64,000 nucleotides of DNA, from NCBI RefSeq assembly GCF_000204055.1, contig NW_006768766.1:22233-86232 (forward strand). Direction: 5' to 3'. The translations under genes were made by a program, and so were the position numbers. This DNA comes from Melampsora larici-populina 98AG31. Lineage: Eukaryota > Basidiomycota > Pucciniomycetes > Pucciniales > Melampsoraceae. Below the pieces are notes generated by a model. It saw nothing but the letters and a program-made list of their open reading frames with translations. It was not told where the DNA came from and searched no databases. Positions 56,501-64,000 of this stretch are shown piece by piece (the stretch's first letter is position 1; each line of letters starts with the position of its first letter).

Positions 56501-57261
56501 GCGATGGTTTAGATGACCGAGCCGTCTATGTAATAAGAATTACGAGTCAGAAGAAAGTGGCGGTGCCGAAAGAGCTAGAGCAAACGACTTGCCTAAGTTG
56601 ACATCAAGAACGAAAATTCCATTGGAGATAGAACCAGTTAGAGCAACTTTCTTGTCCTTGAGTAAAGCGAATGCTCCATTCCCGCTATTAGCAAGTTCAA
56701 AACCTTTAGAGAACATCTGAGAGAGACTAATAAGGTTGCTTGTTAAAGATGGAATGTGAAGAGCATTAGCGAAGGAGAGTTCTGAGTTAGGGCCTTTCAA
56801 GGTGACTGTTCCTTTTCCAACAGATTGTATGGCGTTTCCGTCAGCGAGATAAACGTTTTCGGAGCATTCGGAGTAGTTTTTGAAAACAGATTGATCGCGA
56901 AACATAGTCACGGAAGCGCCGCTATCCAATAGACAAATCACTTTGTCCCATTTTCTTTGCACGGCAGCTAGAAGGTACGAAGTGATAGCGGGAGGACCAG
57001 GTACGATGGAAGGAAAAAATTCAGAGAAGTTTTCGCCAGTCGAGGCTACGGTAGCAGAGTGAGTCTTAGGTTTGTTTTTCAAATGAGGATGCAATTGATG
57101 ACAGCGATCAGATGGGTGAGCCGTGTCCGGATTATGTCTTCTGTTGGAACAGACAGGATAAGATGGAGTGCGATTGTTGACAGGATGATTGCGACGAGCA
57201 GTGTAAGCAGATGGTGATGAGCTAGTGTTGATGGAGACCTTCTTGTCGTTAACATATTTGT
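53567..57261 (-). pseudogene. pol: copia gag C terminus, protease, integrase, RT and RNase H (broken)
   Basis: The first part (57261-56540) holds a His/Cys-rich zinc-binding region (HNPDTAHPSDRCHQLHPH) and protease CLLDSGASVTMF. An in-frame TAA at 56542-56540 interrupts, after which the same frame continues RRLGHLNHRY...CPTC (GAG-pre-integrase zinc finger). Integrase follows (HSDLSGH, VNDNGGEY, SERGNRTTTE), then a long Ser/Pro linker and the copia-type RT (FKARLCAQGFSQ...DYQETYAPT). RNase H follows (ADSDCAGCTDSQRSTSGYLF, STTEAEYKSV, SDNQGCIALA) to the stop at 53567. The RT active site reads HVND instead of VDD, so one catalytic Asp is lost. Stop plus missense show a dead copy. Confidence 0.93.
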
Positions 57262-57294
57262 GGTACACAAATATCGTTCTGGAAATTTCCAGAA
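57262..57294 (+). repeat. left TIR of the PIF/Harbinger element
   Basis: 33 bp, exact inverted copy at 61823-61855. Immediately inside lie further GTTCTGG/CCAGAAC words in both orientations up to about 57358. Confidence 0.9.
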
Positions 57295-57529
57295 CACTTT
57301 TTCCAGAACGCCAGAAGGTTTTTTTTTGGTGTGTTCTGGCGTTCTGGCGTTCTGGAACTTTGAATGCCCCAAACTCCAGAATGCCCAACACCTGAGTACT
57401 GAACCCAACCACACATCCGCTAGCACACACCTCATACCACGCACATCAAACACCCTCCCACATCACTTTTCTCAACTCTCAGCACTTCTCGGTCTTGCAT
57501 TTCAATTTAACTCTGCCTTTCCTCCTGCA

Positions 57530-59164
57530 ATGGTTCGAAAAAGCCGACGTCGACTTCTGAAACGGTCTATTCACTTGGCAATTCACAAGAAGAATCAGTC
57601 ACAAACAGACCTTTTAACTTTAGCTTTCCAGAAAAAGAGGAATTCTGAAAGCCTTTTCATCCTTCGGTGTCTTCAAGCAATCATCGTTCAGCAAAACTTA
57701 CAATCCGAGGCCGTTTTAGATGATGAGCATGATGCCGATGATCGATTTGAGGCTAGGAAGCCACTGTACCTGTTTTTGCTGGCCGCGCTGGAATACCACT
57801 TGGCCAGTGCACAGTCTGTTAAGCTTGTGCTACTCGGTCGTCGTCTACGTCAAATCAATCAAAACGGACTCGATCGGCTTGAAGAGGCTCTAAAAATTTT
57901 AAATTCAACCCGCTATGTTCAGGATCGGAGATCGCGCGAACGCAAAGTTTTAAGAAACGCAGCGTTTCCGCAAAGGTTTTGGGAAGGCGGTGATACATTT
58001 ATATGTATAGTAAGTCTGCTTTCTGATGTTTTCTCTTGGTGTCTGCTAATGAGGGATATTGTACTCTCACTGGTAGGCTCGAATGAGCGAGGAACGATTT
58101 TGGAAATTAGTCGATTTGATTCAATCAAGTGGTGTATTTCACAACCAATCACATCACAAGCAAGTCCCTGTACCATGGCAGCTTTTGGTTGCTCTAGCGA
58201 ACCTGGGATCTTCGGGAAATGGAGGTGATCTTTCACATTTGGCATATATGTTTCACATTTCAGGTTAGTGAACTGTCTTGTTTGGTAAACATTGATTCTA
58301 TTTACTGATCCGATTAATTAGTTTAGAAGGTAGTGTCCAAAATTGGAAGAATCGATGTATTTATGCGATCCTTCAAATTGAAAAGGACTGGGTGTTCTGG
58401 CCCAAAGAAAATGAACGACAAGAACTGAAATCCAAAATGAAGGATACTGTTTTCAAAGATACGGTGGGATTTATGGACGGAACTCTCATGCCACTTGCTT
58501 TTGCGCCGGTGAGAAATCCTGAGGACTATTGGACACGGAAAAACTTTTACGCTTTCAATGTGATGTTAGTGTGTGACGTACACAAGTCAATCCGATTCTA
58601 TGAACTTGGTTGGTGTGGCTCGGCTCATGATCAAAGGGTTTATCGCTCCTCTTTAGTAAGTTTGTTTGTGGTAAGCTTAATGGATGAGATGGAGTTTAAC
58701 TGACTTCTACCCAGCTCTTCACGGATCCTGCCAATTTCATGAACGAGGAAGAGTTTCTCTTGGCAGATTCAGGTTATACCTTATCTCCCCATGTAATCAC
58801 ACCTTTCAAACGCTCTGTTGGTCGCCACTTGAGGGATAATCAAGAAGCATTCAATCAAGAATTATCTAAGTGGAGGGTCATTATCGAACAAAGTATTGGT
58901 ATGCTTAAAGGCAGATTCCAGTCTTTAAAAGAAATCAGGATAATCTTACGTGGGGTGTCAAGTGCGAAAAGGGCGAATGCGTGGATCCGTGCGTGCATAA
59001 TTCTACATAATTTCTCAAAGGCTGGTGGGGAAGAATGGCATGACGAGTTTGGATCAATTGAAGAAGGCCTGATTCACTCAGTAGGAAATGCAAGGCCTCC
59101 TCAAAACCAACCTTCTGGACAAACAACTGATGTTAATCATTTCAGGCAGGATACTACAAGGTGA
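57530..59164 (+). CDS. PIF/Harbinger DDE transposase
   Basis: Exons 57530-58009, 58077-58263, 58327-58655 and 58715-59164 join in phase to 481 aa. The N terminus is basic (MVRKSRRRLLKRS). A helix-turn-helix-like region RMSEERFWKLVDLI...NLGSSGNGGDLSHLAYMFHISEGSVQNWKNR precedes the DDE_4 catalytic core: FMDGTLMPL (first Asp), FLLADSGY (second Asp) and the Glu in IIEQSIGMLKGRFQSL. KSIRFYELGWCGSAHDQRVY is the conserved block between. Length and all three acidic residues are intact, so the enzyme may be functional. The 58327 acceptor was chosen because the earlier AG gives an immediate stop. Confidence 0.92.
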
Positions 59165-59932
59165 GATGGTCTTTTTGCTGAGTTTATAGCGACTCCAAGG
59201 GGTTAATTAATCGTCTATCTGTTTCACTACATTTCAAAACTTTGAATCGTTCTTATCTGTTGAACTAAAATTCACAACTTTGAGTCGTTCTCACTGGTTT
59301 ATTGGCTTTCAAACCTTTGATTGAATTTGTTTTAGTTTCACAAATCGACTCTGTTGTAAAAAAAATGCCACTCAAATTTAAATTTTTCAATTTGACCTTA
59401 TTTATGGTCACCTTTTTGATAAGAAACTGATGATACTACTTCAAAAAGGTTTTGGTTATTCAAAACCACAAACAATGACCAAAAACGAGCAATAAATTTC
59501 AAATCAACAAAGGTAAAAGATAGAAAATAACTTTTTTCTTAATTTTATTTGGTGAAACAACGATATAAGTAAGAGTAGGGAAGAAACTGAAGGAAAATAA
59601 TTTTTCTTTATAAGACTTGTTTTGTTAACAGACTTGTATTTGTGAAACAACGATTTAGGTAAGAGTAGAGAAGAGACCCAGGAAAACCGACTGGGTATCT
59701 TGTCTACATAGCTTCTGAAAGCAATTTGAAACTTTTCAACAAGTACATCTTGACAAACATTTGAACTTCAAAAACGAGAACCTTTTGAAACCGAATAAAA
59801 TTGTCTCAAATCTGAGCAAACCGATACCGTTTTTTTATAAACTTGAGTAAGTGATTAGATCAGTTTTCAGACCTAAGTATAAATCAAAAGAATCAGTCAA
59901 GAAGTCTATCGCATAGAACATTGAAAATATCC
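59165..59932. other. convergent intergenic region inside the Harbinger element
   Basis: AT-rich 3' untranslated region shared by the two convergent genes. Repeated phrases GTGAAACAACGATATAAG / GTGAAACAACGATTTAGG occur near 59552 and 59642, each followed by a TAAGAGTAG-like word (an imperfect direct repeat about 90 bp apart). Confidence 0.5.
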
Positions 59933-61699
59933 TTACGTCTTTTCAACAGTCTTGTATAAATCATCAGCAATTATTTTTGCTTGTTCATAAGCAACATTGT
60001 TATCTTTCATGAATTGATTGATGAATTGTCCTTTTGCCATTGCCAATTCGAGTTCCATAGCCCGCTTTGTTTTTTGAACATCTAATCGAGCCGCTTCAAG
60101 TTGACAAATCTTGAGCTTCGCATCGACCTGTGCTTGTTCTAACAGCTGTTCTTCAGTTAATAAGGTTTTTGAATCCTTTTTTGGCATCAAAGCACTGGCC
60201 AAATCCTTCATAACATCCTTCATTGTATTGCTTTCGAGTTCACTCTTGATGAGGACATCTTCAAGACGAGTGATTGAAGAATTTGACTCGGTGTCTGGCT
60301 GACTCAATAATTGACTGACTCGAGTTTCAGCCCCCGGTTTGTGAGTTTGGTGTGATTGTGATGGTTGGATCAAGCTACCGTGATACAAATTCTGTGTTTG
60401 ATTCGGTTGACTCGGTTCTCCTAGAGATGAAATCAGATGAACATTAGTTTATACTGTATGAATTACAAGAGACAAACTCACCATCATTTTGAAAATTGTT
60501 GTTCAGAGCACGTCGAATTTCTTGGTTGAAATTGTCTTCCAGATTTTGTTCCTCGGTGAGCTGACAATAGTACTCATCATTGGAAGCTTGTGAGTGATCA
60601 TCTTCGATTCGAGTGTTTGGGTCGGGACTCTCAGTGACTTGTGAGGCCTCGATCAGCCTTGATGACAGTCCCAAACAATTTAAAGAATTGTCAGCAGAGT
60701 TTGGTACCGCACTGCTTGCACCATCAAGGCGAGTACCCTTGTCTCAAGTCCCCATTGTATCCTCAAGCTCATAATAATATTTACAGTGGTGTTTGATAAT
60801 ATAATCTGATTCAAAACATGATCAGTCGGAGATTCAGAAGGGTGCTTGAGGATGGATTCACTCACCCTGTATCAAACACTTCTTACGGTTCAAATACTCT
60901 GGATGGTCATCAGTCCAGCCATTCTTTGCTTTCTCTGCTTCGATTCCATTCTTTACACCCTGACCAGTGCTATTTAGCCACATCTGACCCGAAATGAATT
61001 TTTTTTGAGTTCCGAAACCTGTAAGATAAATCATGTGTGTCAGTTGAGATTCAAAAGCTTTATGGTCTTGAGACTCACCTTTCCTTCCACGTTCTTGACA
61101 CTTCGGCCATAAAAACCATGCTGAGCTAAATAATCGATGATCTCCTCCACCGTATGACTTTTCACAAGAGTCTTATCCTTGTACCGAGTCCAATTACCAT
61201 AAGTTGTGATCCAGTTCAACAGAATACTCATCGCAGTTTCCCCCTTCTCATTTTTCTCCTCTTCCCAATACACTGGTGCTTTTCGAGTGGATACACTATC
61301 GTTGGGTTCTTCTGCATCTTGTTTCTTGGATTTTCTTTTTGAATTGGACTTCGGGACTTTGCTGGTGGTGGCTTTGCGAGTGGATGTTGACATGGCCTTA
61401 CCTTTTTTGGCCTTGGCAGTTCTTGAATTCTTTTGAATTGATGAGACTGGTTGTTTGATAGGTTGAGAGAGAGAAGCCATCGAATTGAAGGAGGATCCAA
61501 AGGCAGAGGGTGAAATTACAGTAGCAGGAATAGGTTGTGTATAGAAGTTTGGTGATCCGGAGTTCAAATTGAAATTTGATGGGTAGGCCTGAAGAGAAGA
61601 TGGGTGAATTTGGAAGGTGAACGGTGTGATGACTTGGTTTTCTTGAGGGCTGCTTGGTTGGCTGGAGGTGGGAGTATGGTCGTCGATCACTTGATCCAT
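59933..61699 (-). pseudogene. Harbinger-associated Myb/SANT-like DNA-binding protein, one frameshift
   Basis: Multi-exon gene. Exon 1 (61699-61079) has a Ser/Pro-rich N terminus, a strongly basic region (KKGKAMSTSTRKATTSK...SKRKSKKQ), and the Myb-like core ILLNWITTYGNWTRYKDKT...VEEIIDYLAQHGFYGRSVKNVEGK. Exon 2, from 61018, continues VSELKK and then needs a one-base shift at an A8 run (+ strand T8, 60999-61006) to read FISGQMWLNSTGQG...GWTDDHPEYLNRKK. Later exons give an acidic linker and a C-terminal coiled coil ending at 59933 (RLDVQKTKRAMELELAMAKGQFINQFMKDN). Such proteins bind the transposon ends and import the transposase. The shift may be real or a homopolymer error. Confidence 0.75.
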
Positions 61700-61822
61700 G
61701 TTTGTTAGGCGGGGTATGTGGGGAAGCTGCAGCAGGCTGCAGCAGAGAGTTTATGTTGAATTTGTGTTTTTTCCAGAACACCAGAAGGCTTCCCGAAGGG
61801 TTCTGGTGTTCTGGAAAAAACC

Positions 61823-61855
61823 TTCTGGAAATTTCCAGAACGATATTTGTGTACC
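61823..61855 (-). repeat. right TIR of the PIF/Harbinger element
   Basis: Exact inverted copy of 57262-57294. Inside it lie the words CCAGAACACCAGAAGG...CTTCTGGTGTTCTGG as further inverted repeats. Confidence 0.9.
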
Positions 61856-62640
61856 GTAATTGTTGAATGTTGTTGAGAACAGAATCAACTGAGAGTTTCT
61901 GGTCCATCAATTCAGCTCCGTGAATAATCATGGTTTTTAAGCTGTACAAGCTATCGGGGCCTCTCAATATTTTTGTGTATCAATAATTTAATTTTCTGCC
62001 CAGAAAATATTATCTTTCTTGTAGTGTTAAGAGGCTTCTTGACATCCGTCATGAATCCTTGAAGATCAGACCCATCTCAAGACAAAGTGAAAAGTTGAGA
62101 GAAGACACGTCCGCGATTTCGAGCTTTAGTAGATGCAAAGTGAGCTATGATGGTCTTCCATAGTTCAATAGGGTTTCTTCTGTTCGATTCATTGATTAGC
62201 AACTCCGAAATGCGGTCACTAAGTTTTAAACGAAGAAATCCAAGTAGATATTTGCATCTAAGGTCATAGGTGGCTCTGAGGACAGGGTCAGTAGGTACAG
62301 GTTCAATACCATCGACGATTCCATCAAGATTCTTCAAGATAATGTATGCTTCGACTTTAAGGTACCAGGTGGAGAAATTATCTTCAGTAAGAATAGGAAC
62401 TCCTGAATTAGAGTCTGAAGTGCTGGAGTTGAACTCGGTAGTCAAAAGTGCACCAGACATCGTGGTAGGAGGAATGAGTGTTCCTGGATTGAATGTTGAC
62501 TCGGTGTTTATGCCGGTAGGCGTTGATGATTGTGAAGAATTAGGTGAGTTTGGATTACTGAAATTGGATTCGAAATTGGTATCGAGATCCGGAAGTGAAG
62601 CTGGAGTACTCGGTAGTTCTTCAGAGCTTGGATTGCTCAT
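61856..62640 (-). pseudogene. gag: copia gag N-terminal part, broken by stops and the Harbinger insertion
   Basis: Begins MSNPSSEELPSTPASLPD at 62640. The core ILTEDNFSTWYLKVEAYIILKNLDG...LRCKYLLGFLRLKLSDRISELL...NPIELWKTIIAHFAS is the Ty1/copia gag (UBN2-type) domain. A TGA follows FSQLFTLS near 62077. After it the frame is recognisable (DGSDLQGFMTDVKK, then SLYSLKTMIIHGAELMDQKL) but shifted or partly lost, and it ends at the Harbinger boundary at 61855. Confidence 0.85.
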
Positions 62641-62693
62641 AGAGTTGATAAATGAGATTTGTTGGATTTAGGGCAGCTCTGGGCTCATAACCT

Positions 62694-63169
62694 ATAAAGG
62701 TGAAAGCTTTAGGAAGCACGAAGTGTTCTCAGCAAAGAGTGGAGAACACGAGTCAAGTAAAGTGAAGTACCTTTAGGAAGCACGAAGTGTTCTCAGCAAA
62801 GAGTGGAGAACACAAGTCAAGTAAAGTGAAGTACCTGATGGTACGAGAAACAAAAGAATAAGAATGGATTACTAAAGTAATATCATCAACTCATAAAGAC
62901 AAACCTTTAGGAAGCACGAAGTGTTCTCAGCAAAGAGTGGAGAACACGAGTCAAGTAAAGTGAAGTACCTGATGGTACGAGAAACAAAAGAATAAGAATG
63001 GATGAAGAAGGAAAAACAAGAGGAAGAATCATTCATTCTTATATGTGTAGATTCTCGTATAACCATGGTACAAGAAATGGATTGTAGAAGGAAGCAAAAA
63101 GTAACAACATCATAGGATAATTGATTATGATGTCATGACTAAAAACAGAGAGAATTAATTATCTTTATA
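62694..63169 (-). repeat. 5' LTR of the copia element
   Basis: 476 bp with the same three internal repeat copies as the other LTR. Ends CTTTATA followed by the target duplication ACAAT (63170-63174). Confidence 0.92.
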
Positions 63170-63336
63170 ACAATTACAAACGCTTGATTCATCAACAATT
63201 TTTTTATTTCACCCATCCATTAAGTACTCCACTAGGACTTGATCAATCAGTTTCCCTACTTTGACTCCTTATCCTTCCACTTGATCATTATTATTCCTAT
63301 TTTTTGGAACTGTTATCTTTTTTCATTCTTGTTGTT

Positions 63337-64000
63337 ATGTCTAGTAGTAGCAGCCCTGAATCCTTGGATCAACAGTTGCAGTCCTCAAGACCGCCTGTAT
63401 TGTCAACACCTGTTTGTTGTTCAACCAGGCTACCAACACCTTGCGAGAGATTGCCTGGAATGGTTGTACCCTCTTCTGATAGCCAAACCGTGATCTCTCT
63501 TCCACAAGCTACCGGTTTGAAGCGTAAGAAGAACACCCCGACTGAAAAAACTAATGTTGTGGGATCTTCCCAACAGGCAGACAAGAAGCGGAAGAAATCA
63601 CCTTCTGTGTTGTCTAAGGTGAGTGATTGTACAATGTTTACAATAACAATGTACATTTATACTGATGATACCTTTAATTGGATAGCCACTGGGTAATGAT
63701 GAATCAGATAAGCCACTGGAATGCAAAATGAATCAAGATTCCAACAATGGCCTCACTTATTGTCAGAAAGCAAAGATTTTGGAATCTAGTGATGGTGACG
63801 AGGAAGGGGACAAGGGGCCTGAGTATGAACCTGTTGAGGATCATTTTGGAACCCCAGTTTATGAAGGAACTGATGTAACTTTAATACCTTTCAATCAAAG
63901 GTGTCATTATGTGGTTTGAAGATAACTGTACTTACTTATCCTTTCCTTTTTTATGTTTTCTTCTCAATTGACAGAATCAAGACCTGCCTCTGGTGGCTTA
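63337..64000 (+). CDS. 5' part of an unrecognised gene, cut by the window end
   Basis: Exons 63337-63618 and 63686 to about 63900 join in phase (VLSK-PLGND); a third exon probably begins near 63975 and runs out of the window. The N terminus is Ser/Pro-rich, then basic (GLKRKKNTPTEK, ADKKRKKSPS, nuclear-localisation-like), then acidic (SSDGDEEGDKGPEYEPVEDHFG). No domain is visible yet. The layout fits a nuclear or chromatin protein or the start of a transposase-derived gene. The copia LTR ends only 167 bp upstream of the ATG. Confidence 0.5.

Larger units (their letters stand above)
57262..61855. mobile_element. PIF/Harbinger DNA transposon nested in the copia gag
   Basis: 4594 bp bounded by 33-bp perfect terminal inverted repeats (57262-57294, 61823-61855) starting GGTACACAAATATCG and containing the palindrome TTCTGGAAATTTCCAGAA. 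It carries the two genes typical of PIF/Harbinger: a DDE transposase (57530-59164, +) and a Myb/SANT-like protein (61699-59933, -), here convergent. A clean 3-bp target duplication, usual for the superfamily, was not found. Confidence 0.9.
53059..63169 (-). mobile_element. Ty1/copia LTR retrotransposon, inactivated, with a nested Harbinger element
   Basis: LTRs of about 477 bp (53059-53535 and 62694-63169) have 7-bp inverted ends TATAAAG/CTTTATA. They are flanked by the 5-bp target duplication ACAAT (53054-53058, 63170-63174). Element strand is minus: gag near 62640, protease, integrase, RT and RNase H down to 53567. The 10.1-kb span is inflated by a 4.6-kb PIF/Harbinger insertion in gag. Without it the element is about 5.5 kb, normal for copia. 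Confidence 0.95.

Noticed and set aside
57255..57265. 3-bp TWA target duplication of the Harbinger element
   Set aside because: Flanks at 57261 and 61856 do not give matching trinucleotides under any TIR boundary I tried, so none is claimed.
1..64000. tRNA, rRNA and CRISPR features
   Set aside because: Scanning for B-box-like GGTTCGA contexts found only LTR and coding sequence; no rRNA stretches and no regularly spaced short repeats with unique spacers.

Overview
The window looks like a gene-sparse, AT-rich, repeat-laden chromosome segment of a basidiomycete fungus. A plant-parasitic rust (Pucciniales) is most likely. Genes are split by 64-100 nt GT-AG introns. There is an eL27 ribosomal protein gene, a fungal LIM protein, a NUDCD1-type protein, a chromodomain Ty3/gypsy element, a Ty1/copia element, a PIF/Harbinger element with its Myb-like companion, a DUF6589 protein and a tandem pair of small cysteine-containing secreted proteins. 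The rust assignment is inference; no marker gene fixes the species. A 100-N assembly gap lies at 44819-44918.

Layout. 0-3.3 kb: an AhpD-like/alpha-beta-hydrolase fusion gene and a TRIC-like membrane channel gene, both minus strand. 4.69-11.0 kb: a complete 6.3-kb mobile element with 279-bp terminal inverted repeats and a perfect 9-bp target-site duplication. It carries two convergent genes, a RecQ-like DEAH helicase (+) and an 872-aa DUF6589 protein (-). I know of no described transposon superfamily with this gene pair, and its inverted repeats are built from five successive hairpins, one of which differs in sequence but keeps its pairing. It is the best candidate here for an undescribed system. 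11.8-14.2 kb: LIM-domain gene. 15-18.7 kb: a small unknown gene, an orphan signal-peptide exon and a membrane protein of unknown function. 19.7-20.4 kb: RPL27. 21.7-28.1 kb: an intact Ty3/gypsy chromovirus with LTRs identical by eye, a 5-bp target duplication, a -1 frameshift site between gag and pol, and a primer-binding site complementary to its own predicted mRNA 5' end (Tf1-like self-priming).

29.3-29.9 kb: an ATG43/DUF1770-type gene. 30-36 kb: gene desert with two MITE-like elements. 36.1-39.1 kb: two tandem paralogous secreted-protein genes with shared upstream flanks. 40.7-42.7 kb: a Pro/Ser/Thr-rich single-pass membrane protein. 44.1-46.4 kb: NUDCD1 homologue. 46.6 kb: a TA-flanked MITE. 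48.7-51.3 kb: a rapidly evolving acidic repeat protein. 53.06-63.17 kb: a Ty1/copia element, inserted in a 39-bp minisatellite, broken by stops, a mutated RT motif and a nested 4.6-kb PIF/Harbinger element. 63.3 kb to the end: the 5' part of an unrecognised gene.

The host genes are scattered housekeeping and lineage-specific genes with no evident operon-like logic. The functional grouping is inside the mobile elements: transposase plus helicase, transposase plus Myb-like protein, gag plus pol.
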